From CAXMST01 sp963793415 (GTDB lineage: Bacteria > Actinomycetota > Thermoleophilia > Solirubrobacterales > 70-9): 64,000 nt of DNA. The stretch lies in assembly GCA_963793415.1 (NCBI GenBank), contig CAWCAC010000002.1:496001-560000 (forward strand), given 5' to 3'. Positions 43,124 through 52,253 of the stretch are shown piece by piece. Position 1 is the first letter of the stretch, and each line of letters begins with the position of its first letter. The translations under genes and the position numbers were made by a program. The notes beneath the pieces are model-generated. The model saw only the letters and a list, made by a program, of their open reading frames with translations. It searched no databases and had not been told where the DNA came from.

Positions 43124-44685
43124 GTGCCGAGGTCGTCGATCGCGGCCATCGCCGCGTTGCGGCCGTTGAGCGCGATCACCGATCCGGCCGGGTGGGTGGC
43201 GGCGCCGCACATGTAGACGCCGTCGATCGGGGTCCGGTGATCGAAGCGCCGCTCCCACATCTGCTCGGGCAGCGCCGAGCCCTGGAAGATGTGGCCGCCG
43301 GTGAGCCCGATCCGCTGCTCGATGTCGGCGGGGCCGAGCACGTCGGCGAACTCGATGCAGTCGCGGATGTCCGGCGCCGCGGTCGCGATCGCGTCGAGGA
43401 TCGCGTCGGCCATCGGCGCCAGTGCCCCCTCCTCGTCCGCGCCGGCATGGGCACCGGTGGATCCCGGCGGCACGTACTGGGCGAAGACGCTCATCGTCTC
43501 CCGGCCCGTCGGGGCGACGCTCGAGTCGTAGGCGGAGTGGAAGTAGAGCTCGCAGAAGCCGATCCGGGTCTCACCCTCGTGGCAGGCCTCCCAGGCGGCT
43601 TGGCCCTCCTCCATCGGCAGCGCCACCGTAACCATCGCCCGCTCGGGACGGAAGCCCGCGGCCGCGGCCGCGGCCGCGAACCGCGGCATCCGCGTCAGGC
43701 CCGCGTTCAGCTTCGCAACCGGGGAGTCGGTCCTCCAGGCGTCGAGCCGCTCGGCGAACGGCGACGGCGTGTCCGCCTGCGGGAGCAGCGCGCGCAGCCG
43801 CTTCGGGTCGGCGTTGCAGATCACTGCTCGCGCCCGGATCGTCTCGCCGCTCTCGAGCTCGACGCCCTCTCCGGGCAGGATCCGGGCGACCGGGACGCCG
43901 GCGGCGATCGTCGCTCCGGCCTCTGCCGCGGCGTCGGCGATCGCGAACGAGACGGTGCCCATGCCGCCGCGCACGAACCCCCATGAGCCGCCGGCGCCGT
44001 CGAGGGTTCCCTGGCTGTGCATCAGCTTGACCGCCGCCGTGCCCGGCGTCCGCGGGCCGGCGTCGGTGCCGATCACACCCTGCCCCCAGAGCGCCTGGTG
44101 CAGGCGCGGGTCGGAGACGTGGCGCTCGATCACGTCGGCGACCGAGTCCTCGAAGACGAGCCCGATCAGCTCGTCGTCGCCCAGCATCTGCTCGAGCTCG
44201 GCGCGGGTGGGGGAGGGGCCGACCCAGCTGTCGCGCGGACCGTGGCGGAGCGCCGCCCGCGCCCGGCCGATCAGCGCGTAGTAGGCGTCGAGCCCCGCGA
44301 TGTCCGATTCGGCGAAGCCGTTGTCTCGAAGGTAGGTGGCGGTGCGCGCAGGGTCGGAGAAGTCGGCGTAGGAGGTGCCGTCGGCGAAGCCGCACCACAG
44401 GTGCGGGTCGCACGGCGTCACGTGGTAGCCGTGGCGGCGCAGCTCGAGCTCGGAGACGACGAGCTCGTCGAGCAGGCCGACGACGTAGGCGCAGGGGCTG
44501 ACCAGGTAGCCCGGATCGGCGAACGGCCGCTCGATCGTGCAGGCGCCGCCGAGCTGATCGCGGCGCTCGAGCACCAGCACCGAGTGGCCGGAGCGGGCCA
44601 GGTACGCGGCCGCGGTGAGGCCGTTGTGGCCGCCGCCGACGATGACCGCGTCCCAGCCGCGCGCCGCGAGCTCGACGACGCTCAT
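43120..44685 (-). CDS. Phytoene-desaturase/PYROXD2-like FAD oxidoreductase
   Basis: About 521 residues from the ATG at 44685; a GTG at 44733 lies inside a hairpin and is less likely. The Rossmann motif is VIVGGGHNGLTAAAYLARSG, followed by VLVLERRDQLGGACT, and the C-terminal FAD contact is GVYMCGAATHPAGSVIALNG. The family desaturates or isomerises carotenoid-like and other hydrophobic substrates; bacterial members of the PYROXD2 branch are mostly uncharacterised. No crtB or other carotenoid gene is adjacent. It ends the run glycosyltransferase-hairpin-FAD gene. Confidence 0.82.
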   Translation of the reverse strand: MSVVELAARGWDAVIVGGGHNGLTAAAYLARSGHSVLVLERRDQLGGACTIERPFADPGYLVSPCAYVVGLLDELVVSELELRRHGYHVTPCDPHLWCGFADGTSYADFSDPARTATYLRDNGFAESDIAGLDAYYALIGRARAALRHGPRDSWVGPSPTRAELEQMLGDDELIGLVFEDSVADVIERHVSDPRLHQALWGQGVIGTDAGPRTPGTAAVKLMHSQGTLDGAGGSWGFVRGGMGTVSFAIADAAAEAGATIAAGVPVARILPGEGVELESGETIRARAVICNADPKRLRALLPQADTPSPFAERLDAWRTDSPVAKLNAGLTRMPRFAAAAAAAGFRPERAMVTVALPMEEGQAAWEACHEGETRIGFCELYFHSAYDSSVAPTGRETMSVFAQYVPPGSTGAHAGADEEGALAPMADAILDAIATAAPDIRDCIEFADVLGPADIEQRIGLTGGHIFQGSALPEQMWERRFDHRTPIDGVYMCGAATHPAGSVIALNGRNAAMAAIDDLGT

Positions 44686-44721
44686 CGGCAGTCCGACCTT
44701 GCCCTCGAGCTCTCTGGCGCT

Positions 44722-44740
44722 GGGTCCGTTCACCGGACCC
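44722..44740. terminator. Perfect hairpin between a glycosyltransferase gene and the FAD oxidoreductase gene
   Basis: GGGTCCG (44722-44728) and CGGACCC (44734-44740) with a 5-nt loop, 8 bp after the glycosyltransferase stop at 44749 in the direction of transcription. There is no U-run, so it may be a weak terminator, a processing site or an RNA-stability element. Confidence 0.4.
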
Positions 44741-44748
44741 GGATCATC

Positions 44749-45831
44749 TCAGGCGAGCAGCTCGGCGAGCCCGGCGACCGTGTGCCGCCAGGAACGCAGC
44801 TCGCGCAGCTTGGCGACGCCCTCGCGCATCCGCTCGAGCTCGTCGCGGCGGCCGAGGCGCTCGATCGCCGCGGTCAGCGCCGCCGGCTCCGGATCCCAGG
44901 CGGTGATCCCCGAGCGCGTCTCGCCGTTGGCGACGGAGGGGACGAGGATGCCGCTGCGGCCGTCGAGGACCATCTCCGACATCGGCGGCTTGTCGTTGGT
45001 GACGATCGGCAGCCCGAACGCGGTCGCCTCGTACAGCGGCAGGCCCAGGCCCTCCCAGCGCGACGGCGCCAAGCAGACGTCACAGGCGGCGAAGCGGGCG
45101 CGGTGCACGTCCTCGGGGTCGTCGGTCAGGGCCAGCTCGATCCGCGGGTCCTTGGCGGCAGCCTCGTTGAGGAACTCGTCCTTGCTCGGGACCTGGGCGC
45201 TGATCACGAGCCGCAGGTCGTCGCCGGCGGCGCGCCCGAACGCCTTGACGACCTTGCGGATCGGCTTGCGCCGGCCGAGGAACGACCCGGGGAAGTAGAA
45301 GCGGATGACAGAGGGGTCGCGCTCGCCGGCGACGGGCTCGAGCAGCTCGGGGTGGATGCCCCACTGCACGTAGGGGCTCTCGATCCCGAGCTCGCGGTAG
45401 CGCTCACGCTCGCAGAGGGTGAGCGAGTAGATCGTCTCGAAGGCGGTCTTCGCTGCGTGCGCGTACTCGTCGCCAAAGTACTCCCAGACGAAGCGGCCGA
45501 TCGTGCGGACCCCCTGCTCGCGCAGGTGGTTGATCTCGTCGAACTGGTAGTTCTCGTCGCAGAGCACGGCCTCGATCGAGTTGGCCCGGACCCAGTCCTC
45601 GTACTCGGCCAGCGGCACGTGGTGCTCGCTCGCCTCGGTGATCCCGGGCTGATCCCAGACCGGGTCGATCTCACCCGCCGCGGCAGCCGCCGCCTTCTGC
45701 GCGCGGGGGCCGGAGCCCGGGCGGGCGAGCACGAAGGTCTCGTGGCCGAGCTCGGTCAGTGCCGAGCGGATCTGGCGGGCGACGACGGCCTGACCCGAGG
45801 CGATCCACTTGGAGACGATCCCGACCCTCAC
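44749..45831 (-). CDS. Family-4-like glycosyltransferase (GT-B fold)
   Basis: 360 residues from a GTG at 45831. The N-terminal motif reads VGIVSKWIASGQAVVARQI, lacking the FNRG of its paralogues. CLAPSRWEGLGLPLYEATAF and NDKPPMSEMVLDGRSG form the donor site with E-x7-E. An alanine-rich insertion (KAAAAAAGE) is near residue 50. It follows the O-methyltransferase gene by 10 bp and is part of the run sulfotransferase, glycosidase, O-methyltransferase, glycosyltransferase. Confidence 0.84.
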   Translation of the reverse strand: MRVGIVSKWIASGQAVVARQIRSALTELGHETFVLARPGSGPRAQKAAAAAAGEIDPVWDQPGITEASEHHVPLAEYEDWVRANSIEAVLCDENYQFDEINHLREQGVRTIGRFVWEYFGDEYAHAAKTAFETIYSLTLCERERYRELGIESPYVQWGIHPELLEPVAGERDPSVIRFYFPGSFLGRRKPIRKVVKAFGRAAGDDLRLVISAQVPSKDEFLNEAAAKDPRIELALTDDPEDVHRARFAACDVCLAPSRWEGLGLPLYEATAFGLPIVTNDKPPMSEMVLDGRSGILVPSVANGETRSGITAWDPEPAALTAAIERLGRRDELERMREGVAKLRELRSWRHTVAGLAELLA

Positions 45832-45841
45832 GAGTGCCGGC

Positions 45842-46498
45842 TCACTTCTTCAGCGCCAGCGTCAGCCCGTCGGCGACGCCGACCATCGCGATCTCGACCC
45901 GCTCGTCGTCGCGGACCTTGGCGTTGAGAGCGTCGATCGCGAGCGCGCTCTCGTTCTCGCCGGGGTCGAGCACGCGGCCGTCCTGGAGGACGTTGTCGAG
46001 GACGATCAGCCCACCGGGACGCAGCAGCCGCAGGCAGCGCTCGTAATAGCCGTCGTAGCCGGTCTTGTCGGCGTCGATGAAGGCGAGGTCGAAGGGCTCG
46101 CCTGCCTCGGCCTCGAGCGCCTCGAGGGTCTCGCCGGCGGGACCGACGCGGACCTCGATCCGCTCGGCGACCCCGGCCCGCTCGAAATTACGCTGCGCGG
46201 CCTCGGCCCGCTCGGGCTCGAGCTCGCAGCAGACGAGCCGGCCACCCTCGCGAAGCCCGCGGGCGATGCAGATCGCCGAGTAGCCGGTGAAGGTGCCGAC
46301 CTCGATCGCGCGCTCGGCGCCGAGCAGCCGGGCCAGCATCGTCATCAGCGCTCCCTGGTCGGGCGCGATCTGCATCACCGCGATCTCGCCGAGCGCGGCG
46401 GTCTCCTCGCGGACCGCCGCCAGCGCCGGGTCCTCGCGGGCGCCGCGCTCGACGATGTAGTCATGAAGGCGGTCGTTGAGCTCGGTGAACTTCGACAT
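45842..46498 (-). CDS. O-methyltransferase (caffeoyl-CoA/catechol O-methyltransferase family)
   Basis: 218 residues. SAM-binding IEVGTFTGYSAICIARGL near residue 66, LVCCELEPERAEAAQRNF, the metal-binding aspartates in FDLAFIDADKTGYDGYYE near 140 and IVLDNVLQDGRVL. These enzymes methylate catechol-like or sugar hydroxyls with a divalent cation. The gene begins 3 bp after the glycosidase stop, so it is in the same transcript as an exported glycosidase and a sulfotransferase. A sugar or lipid acceptor is possible. Confidence 0.87.
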   Translation of the reverse strand: MSKFTELNDRLHDYIVERGAREDPALAAVREETAALGEIAVMQIAPDQGALMTMLARLLGAERAIEVGTFTGYSAICIARGLREGGRLVCCELEPERAEAAQRNFERAGVAERIEVRVGPAGETLEALEAEAGEPFDLAFIDADKTGYDGYYERCLRLLRPGGLIVLDNVLQDGRVLDPGENESALAIDALNAKVRDDERVEIAMVGVADGLTLALKK

Positions 46499-46500
46499 CG

Positions 46501-47832
46501 TCAGCGGCAGACGGAAGGTCTCAGCCCGCGCAGGATTGCGAGCGAGCAGTAGGCGGGCTTGACCGTGTCCCGGTCGGCGGCGATGACGCCCATGCCCGCC
46601 TCGAAGGCGAGCTCGGGATTGACCTGGTCGAAGAGCCGGTGGACGCTGATCAGCTTGACGCCGCGCTCGACGAGGGCCTCGTAGGTCGCGCTCAGCGCCG
46701 CGGCCTGCTCGTCCGTGGTGACCCTGAAGCCGCTTGATGTCGTGAACCCGATCTCGGTCACCCAGATCGGCAGCGTCGGGGCGACCGACTCGACCACGGC
46801 GGCCTGACTGTCGTAGATCGCGATCCCGTTGCGGATCTGATCGCCGGCCTCGTTGAAGGCATAAGGATGGAGCGCGACCACGTCGAGCCCGGGGACGCCG
46901 CCCTTGAGCGTCTCGCGCAGGAACGTAGTCGCCGGAATCTTGCCCGTCCTGCCCGCTGCGTCGACGCCGTCGATCGGCGACGGCGCCCCGTAGACGACCG
47001 GGACCTTGGAGCCGGAGCTCTGCATCGCTGCCGCGGTCTGACGCAGGAGCTTTCTGTACTCGGACGTGTTCGGGGTCGGCGCCCAGAACTTCGGGATGTT
47101 GGGCTCGTTCCAGACCTGAACGCCGGTCGAGTTCGGGTAGCGCTCGGCGACGGCGACGGCGAAGTCAGCGTAGGCGCCGTAGAAGAGCGGGTTGGGCGCT
47201 TTGTCGGCGGTGCCGCCCGCGCAGCCGATGTCGAGCCGTGCCCAGCACGGCGACCCGGTCAGTACCCAGAGCGGCTTGACGCCCTCGGCGGCGAGCTCGG
47301 CGGCGACCTTGTCCATGTAGCCCCAGTTGTAGGCCCCGAGCAGCGCCGGCTTGGTCTGCGCCCACGAGATCGGCACACGGACGAAGCTCGCCCCCGAGCC
47401 GTCGAGCAGCTCGTTGCCCGGATCGCCCGGGATGATGCCCTCGTTGAAGCCGAACGGTGGCGCCCCCGCCGGCACCTTGTGGGTCTTCGCCTTCTTCGAC
47501 TTCGTGTACTTCGAGCACTTCTTGCCCTTGCAGGCTCGGACCTGAAGCCTGTACTTCTTCTTCGGCAGCAGTCCCGAGACTGTCGCGTCCTCGGAGTCGC
47601 GGCCGGCTTCGACCTCGATGCGGCCGGGCTTGACCTTGACCTCGAACGACTTCTCCTTCGAGCGGTCCTTCCACTTGAGCTGCACGGTCGAGGGTGTGAC
47701 GAGGCCGAGCTTCGGCGACGCCGGCGGCTTCAGCTTCGACTTGCCCGGCTTCTTCGCCGTCGCGGGCGCGGCGAACCCGATCAGCAGGAGCAGAGCGAGC
47801 GCGACGACGATCAATCTCGCCGGGCGCCGCAT
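46501..47832 (-). CDS. Exported clan GH-A glycoside hydrolase with an N-terminal fibronectin-like module
   Basis: 443 residues. A signal peptide (residues 1-26, VVALALLLLIGFAAPATA) is followed by a lysine-rich fibronectin-III-like module (40-120), then a TIM barrel. Likely acid/base Glu243 lies in VWNEPNIPKFW and nucleophile Glu360 in WVTEIGFTT; their spacing fits strands 4 and 7 of clan GH-A. Cysteines at 196 and 204 may form a disulfide. It should hydrolyse or transfer glycan outside the membrane. Its ATG overlaps the sulfotransferase stop by 1 bp. Confidence 0.83.
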   Translation of the reverse strand: MRRPARLIVVALALLLLIGFAAPATAKKPGKSKLKPPASPKLGLVTPSTVQLKWKDRSKEKSFEVKVKPGRIEVEAGRDSEDATVSGLLPKKKYRLQVRACKGKKCSKYTKSKKAKTHKVPAGAPPFGFNEGIIPGDPGNELLDGSGASFVRVPISWAQTKPALLGAYNWGYMDKVAAELAAEGVKPLWVLTGSPCWARLDIGCAGGTADKAPNPLFYGAYADFAVAVAERYPNSTGVQVWNEPNIPKFWAPTPNTSEYRKLLRQTAAAMQSSGSKVPVVYGAPSPIDGVDAAGRTGKIPATTFLRETLKGGVPGLDVVALHPYAFNEAGDQIRNGIAIYDSQAAVVESVAPTLPIWVTEIGFTTSSGFRVTTDEQAAALSATYEALVERGVKLISVHRLFDQVNPELAFEAGMGVIAADRDTVKPAYCSLAILRGLRPSVCR

Positions 47833-48743
47833 CAGCCCGCGGTCCCGACCTCGTAGCCGAGCTCGGAGAGAAGCCCGCCGGCGGCGGCGTCGAACTCACG
47901 CACGTCCTCGGGGCTCATCTTCTCCTTCCAGCGGTACATGGCACTCGGGTCCGGCGGCTTCTGCGTCATCGCGTGCGCCTGCATCCGCTCCTCGCCGGGC
48001 CGCACGGGCTTGCCGTCGGCAGAGGGGAGATCGCGGGCCATCTCGGACATGCGGTCGGCCGCATGCTCGTAGTAGGTCAGCATCGCCGGGTCCCACTCGA
48101 GCTCGAGGAAGGAGGCGATCTCGCGCAGGTGCGGCTCGGTGTCGGTGACCAGGTCTTCGTAACGAAGCTCCATGTAGTGCTTGAGCTTCCTGCCCTGCTG
48201 CTGGGCGCGGCGGATTCGACGCTGCCAGCCCTCGCCGACCTGACCCGCGGGGGCGCGCTTGCCCTCGCCGAGAGTTCGCTTCCAGCGTGAGAGGGCGACG
48301 TCGCGGCCGTCGCGGATCACGTGTACGAACCGGGCCTCGGGCATCGCCTTCTCGATCAGCCGCATCTTGCGCACGTAGGCGGGCGTCTTCTCTCCGTATC
48401 GCGGCTTGTTCTGGCGCTCGGCGTAGATCGAATAGAAGGCGCGCATCGCGTTGCCGGCGTTCCAGTCCTCGATGCTCTCGAGGCGCTCCCGCACGTCTCC
48501 GGGCTCCATCTGCAGATCGCCCCACTGACGCACCTGCTGCATGACCTCGACGGCGCGGTCCGGGCCGGCGCCGTCGTTGATCGCCTCGATCATCTCCGGC
48601 ACGAAGTGCGTCTCGGGCGGGATCGTCAGGTCGGGGTGCGCGTCGAGCATCAGCCGCAGCATCGTCGTGCCCGAGCGGCCGACGCCGACGATGAACGGGA
48701 CCGGCGGGCGGTCGGTGGAGTTTTTGTCAGAGAAGAGGGCCAT
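47832..48743 (-). CDS. TPST-like sulfotransferase coupled to a glycosidase gene
   Basis: 303 residues. GVGRSGTTMLRLMLDAHP, PPETHFVPEMI, RYGEKTPAYVRKM and FVHVIRDGRDVALSRW. The core motif is GEKTP rather than GDKTP, as in the enzyme at 39125. The tail has TQKPPDPSAMYRWKEKM and LLSELGYE. It is separated by 7 kb from the main array and shares a transcript with a glycosidase, an O-methyltransferase and a glycosyltransferase. Confidence 0.87.
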   Translation of the reverse strand: MALFSDKNSTDRPPVPFIVGVGRSGTTMLRLMLDAHPDLTIPPETHFVPEMIEAINDGAGPDRAVEVMQQVRQWGDLQMEPGDVRERLESIEDWNAGNAMRAFYSIYAERQNKPRYGEKTPAYVRKMRLIEKAMPEARFVHVIRDGRDVALSRWKRTLGEGKRAPAGQVGEGWQRRIRRAQQQGRKLKHYMELRYEDLVTDTEPHLREIASFLELEWDPAMLTYYEHAADRMSEMARDLPSADGKPVRPGEERMQAHAMTQKPPDPSAMYRWKEKMSPEDVREFDAAAGGLLSELGYEVGTAG

Positions 48744-48815
48744 GGGGTCAGGGTGCGCCGGTTGGCTCGATAAACAACGAGTGCCTCTCGAAGTCGCGGT
48801 CGGGGACGGTCAAGG

Positions 48816-49901
48816 TCACGGCTCGCACCCGGCTCCGACCGCATTCGCGGCCGAGCAGAACGAGGGTTTGGGCGTGACGCGGTCCGATTCTACGACGCCG
48901 AACCCCTCCTCGAACTGCAACGGCGGATCGAGCTGGTCGAAGAAGCGGTGGACGCTGATCACGGGAACCCCATCCTCGGCGATGGTGCGGACGATCTGCT
49001 CGAGCCCGGCGGCCTGCTCGGGGAGCGTCACCGCGTACCGGCCGGCGGTGGTCAGCCCGACCTCGGTCACCCAGATCGGCAGATCGGGGGCCACCGAGGC
49101 CGCCGCCTCCCGGCCCTGCTCGTAGAGGTTGATGCTCTCGTCGACGGGATCGGCGTCCTCCTGCAGGAGGCTGTAGGGGTGCAGGCCGATTGCATCGACG
49201 TCGGGCGCGTCCGGGCCGCTCATCACCTGTTCGATGAACGGGACGAAGGCGATCTTGTCCGGATCCTCGGCGACCTGCTCGCCCGTCGTCGGCGAGGGGC
49301 CGGCCATCACCACTGGAACGCCCGAGCCGGTGGCATGGACGGCGTCGGCGGTCAGCGTCAGCAGCTCGCGGTAGAGCATCGGATCGGGCACGGGCCGCCA
49401 GAAGTTCGGGATATTGGGCTCGTTCCAGACCTCGATCCCGAGCGCCTCCGGGTAGCGCTCGGCGACCTCGGCGGCAAGATCGGCGTAGGCCTGAACGTGG
49501 TCGGGGTCGGGGGCCAGCGACGGGACCACCTGCTCGCACGCTTTGCCGGCTGCCCAGCATGGGGCGCTGGTCAGCGCCCACAGCGGCCGCACCCCGGCGC
49601 TCGTGAGGTCGTCGTAGATCGCGTCGTACGGCTCCCAGTTGAAGGTCCCGTCGGTCGGCTCGACGGTCGCCCAGTTGAGCGCGACCCGGACGAAACCGGC
49701 GCCGGATTCAGCGATCAGGGGCCCGGCGTCGTCACCGGGCGTCAGCGCCTCGTTGTAGCCGACGAGCGTCTCTCCCTGCTCGATCTCCGGCAGGGCGGAG
49801 TCGGGGGGCGTCGCTTCGTCGTCGCCGCCGCAGGCGGAGAGCGCCAGGGCGCCGACGAGCAGCGCCGCGACCGCGGCACGGAAGCGAAGGCGGAGGCTCA
49901 T
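48816..49901 (-). CDS. Lipoprotein clan GH-A glycoside hydrolase
   Basis: 361 residues from the ATG at 49901. A lipobox (ALALSAC, Cys24) predicts a lipid-anchored protein on the outer face of the membrane. The barrel resembles the enzyme at 46501: Glu161 in VWNEPNIPNFW is the likely acid/base and Glu280 in WVTEVGLTT the nucleophile. It lacks the fibronectin-like module. Its start overlaps the stop of the upstream glycosyltransferase gene (ATGA), so a transferase and a hydrolase are made together, a pairing common in polysaccharide export loci. Confidence 0.84.
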   Translation of the reverse strand: MSLRLRFRAAVAALLVGALALSACGGDDEATPPDSALPEIEQGETLVGYNEALTPGDDAGPLIAESGAGFVRVALNWATVEPTDGTFNWEPYDAIYDDLTSAGVRPLWALTSAPCWAAGKACEQVVPSLAPDPDHVQAYADLAAEVAERYPEALGIEVWNEPNIPNFWRPVPDPMLYRELLTLTADAVHATGSGVPVVMAGPSPTTGEQVAEDPDKIAFVPFIEQVMSGPDAPDVDAIGLHPYSLLQEDADPVDESINLYEQGREAAASVAPDLPIWVTEVGLTTAGRYAVTLPEQAAGLEQIVRTIAEDGVPVISVHRFFDQLDPPLQFEEGFGVVESDRVTPKPSFCSAANAVGAGCEP

Positions 49902-50965
49902 GCGAGCAGGTCCCTGACGCTCTCGACGGCGCGGTCCCAGCTGAGCTCGTCGCGGCGGCGGCGGGCGCCCTGCTCGAGCTCGGCCCGCAGTGCCGGGTCG
50001 GCCAGGCGCTCGATCGCGGCCGTCAGGCCGGCCACGTCGACCGTCATCGCGGGGATCCCGGAGTTGGCGTCGCCGTCGTGGTGGGAGGGGACGAGCAGCC
50101 CGTTGACGCCGTCGGTGATCAGCTCGTTCATCGGCGCGTCGTCGTTGCAGACGATCGGCTGACCGAAGGCGATCGCCTCGTACAGATGCAGGCCGAGCCC
50201 CTCCCAGCGGGCCGGCGCCATGCAGACGTCGGCGTCGGCGCACATCTGCAGGTGCTCGTCGGTCGGCAGGTCCTCGAGCACGAGCTCGATCCGCGAGTCC
50301 TTCTTCGCGGCCCGCTCGAGGAACTTCATCCGCCGCTCGATCTGGGCTTTGACGATCAGCCGCAGGTCGGGATCGGAGGTCGCCGAGAAGGCCTCGATGA
50401 TCTCCTTGAACGGCTTGCGCTTGCCGAGCAGGCCCGCGTGGTAGTGGAAGGAGACCGGCGGCGAGCTCCGGCGCGGCTCGATCCGGAAGTACTCGGGGTG
50501 GATACCCCAACGCAGGAACGGAGTCTCGACGCCCATCGTCGCGTAGCGGGTCTGCTCGGCCCGGGTCATCGAGTAGATCGTCTCGTAGGCTCGGGTCGCA
50601 TCGGCGACGTGCTCGTCGCTGAACCGCTCCCAGACGAAGCGGCCGATCGTGCGCACGCCCTTGTCGCGGAGCGCTGCGACCGCGTCGAACTCGTAGTTCT
50701 GGTCGAAGAAGCAGGCATCGAGCCCGTTCGAGGTCGCCCAGCCGACCAGCTCGGCCTCGGGGATGAAGAAGTCGGAGGCCGGTGTGACTCCCTGCTGCGC
50801 CCAGACGTCGTCCTCGCGAGCCTCCTGCGGCATCGGGAAGCTCTCCTTCGTCGGCCGGCCGAGAACGAAGGTCTCGTGCCCGAGCCCGTCTAGGGCCGAG
50901 CGCAGCTGACGGGCGACGACGCCCTGGCCGCGGTTGAACCAGAAAGCACAGATTCCGACTCGCAT
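49898..50965 (-). CDS. Family-4-like glycosyltransferase (GT-B fold)
   Basis: 355 residues from the ATG at 50965; an ATG four codons earlier also exists, but the paralogues start MRVGI. VGICAFWFNRGQGVVARQL at the N-terminus and CMAPARWEGLGLHLYEAIAF with NDDAPMNELITDGVNG at the donor site. It is closest by eye to the glycosyltransferase at 61413. It is followed by the lipoprotein glycosidase with a 4-bp overlap. Confidence 0.84.
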   Translation of the reverse strand: MRVGICAFWFNRGQGVVARQLRSALDGLGHETFVLGRPTKESFPMPQEAREDDVWAQQGVTPASDFFIPEAELVGWATSNGLDACFFDQNYEFDAVAALRDKGVRTIGRFVWERFSDEHVADATRAYETIYSMTRAEQTRYATMGVETPFLRWGIHPEYFRIEPRRSSPPVSFHYHAGLLGKRKPFKEIIEAFSATSDPDLRLIVKAQIERRMKFLERAAKKDSRIELVLEDLPTDEHLQMCADADVCMAPARWEGLGLHLYEAIAFGQPIVCNDDAPMNELITDGVNGLLVPSHHDGDANSGIPAMTVDVAGLTAAIERLADPALRAELEQGARRRRDELSWDRAVESVRDLLA

Positions 50966-51008
50966 GGAACGGGGCATGCTGGCAGAGCCGGCGGCCCGGC
51001 GGGGGAGC

Positions 51009-52253
51009 TCAGCTCGCCGAAGGCGGGCGGCCGAGGTGCGGCAACTGGGAGAGGGGGTCGCTGTCGCTGGGACCCCAGGCTCCGGGCCCCTCGCCGAGCT
51101 CGTCCTCCGAACCCCAGTCCGGCACGCGCACGTTTCGCAGCCAGGCCGTCAGATAGCGCCCAGCGATCTTTTCGGGCGGCGACCAGAGGCAGTCGCTGGA
51201 GACGACCCCGTCGCCGTGCCCGCCGGTCAGCTCGTGGACGAAGTAGAGGGAGTCGGACCCGGTCAGCAGTTGGGCGCGCAGGATCGGCTCGAACGGCAGC
51301 GGCTCGATCGGCACGCCGACGCCGGCGGCGATGTGGGCGGCGATCACGTCTGCCTGCTGGGCGGCGAGCCCGCCCTGCTTGATCGGGAAGTTGGTGCCGT
51401 CGCCGGCGGCGAAGACGTCATCGAGCCCGGCGACGCGCCCGAATCGGTCGACGGGGATGTAGCCGTCCTCGTCGCTCGGCAGGCCCGGGAGCCCCGGGCC
51501 GTGCAGGGAGGGCAGGGCGATTACCGCACCGGCCTCGAGCCGGTGTTCGTGCGGCATCACGTGCAGGCTCCCGTCCGCGGCCGTTACGTAGGCGGAGCCG
51601 TTGAACTCGATCCGCCGCGCCTCGAGCAGCTCTGCCACGGCGGCGCTCGGCGTCGTCCCAAAGGCATCGAGGGGGCGTTCCTCGGGAGTGAAGATCGCGA
51701 CCGCCAGCTCGCCCAGCCCCATCGCCTCGCTGCGCGAGCGCACCATCAGCGCCAGCTCGTACAGCGGCAGTGCCCAGCTACTCGCCGGCGGCGCGACCAG
51801 CGCGATCGACTTCGAGTCGGACTCGCTCGCCTCCTCGATCAGCCGGTCAACGGGGAGCTCGGCGCGGTCGGGGCGAAGTGTGCGGACGGGCTCCGGCAGA
51901 TCCTGTGAGAGCCGTGCGCCGAGGCAGACGATCAGGCGGTCGTATGCGATCCGCTCGCCGGCGTCGATCTCGACCGCCCGGCCGTCGACGTCGAAGTTGC
52001 CGACGCGGCCGAGCGTGAAGGTGCCCCCAAGCGACTCGATCGCGGGCCGCAGCTCGCGGCGATCGGCGGGCCGCCCGGAGAACGGCTCCTCGACGGCGAG
52101 GGCCTTATAGGTGAAGTCGGGCTCGGCGTCGATCAGATGCAGAGCGACGCGCTCGCCCGCAAGGTGATTCAGCGCCAGAGCTGCTTCGAGCCCGGCGACG
52201 CCGCCGCCGACGATCACGACTTCGGGCGGTTGATCAGCGGTCTCGGCGGCCAT
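51009..52253 (-). CDS. FAD-dependent NDH-2/sulfide:quinone reductase-like oxidoreductase
   Basis: 414 residues. FAD motif VVIVGGGVAGLEAALALNHL, ALHLIDAEPDFTYKAL, IVCLGARLSQDL and a late FAD contact DDVFAAGDGTNFPIKQGG. The layout is that of the type-II NADH dehydrogenase/SQR group, peripheral membrane flavoproteins. The redox cysteines typical of SQR are not present, so sulfide oxidation is unlikely. It follows purQ by 66 bp on the same strand and begins the island. Confidence 0.83.
   Translation of the reverse strand: MAAETADQPPEVVIVGGGVAGLEAALALNHLAGERVALHLIDAEPDFTYKALAVEEPFSGRPADRRELRPAIESLGGTFTLGRVGNFDVDGRAVEIDAGERIAYDRLIVCLGARLSQDLPEPVRTLRPDRAELPVDRLIEEASESDSKSIALVAPPASSWALPLYELALMVRSRSEAMGLGELAVAIFTPEERPLDAFGTTPSAAVAELLEARRIEFNGSAYVTAADGSLHVMPHEHRLEAGAVIALPSLHGPGLPGLPSDEDGYIPVDRFGRVAGLDDVFAAGDGTNFPIKQGGLAAQQADVIAAHIAAGVGVPIEPLPFEPILRAQLLTGSDSLYFVHELTGGHGDGVVSSDCLWSPPEKIAGRYLTAWLRNVRVPDWGSEDELGEGPGAWGPSDSDPLSQLPHLGRPPSAS

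Noticed and set aside
44685..44733. GTG at 44733 as start of the FAD oxidoreductase
   Set aside because: It lies in the loop of a perfect hairpin with no ribosome site; the ATG at 44685 is nearer to the Rossmann motif.
51009..52253. Sulfide:quinone oxidoreductase to pair with the sulfotransferases
   Set aside because: The redox cysteines expected in SQR are missing; only the general FAD fold is supported.
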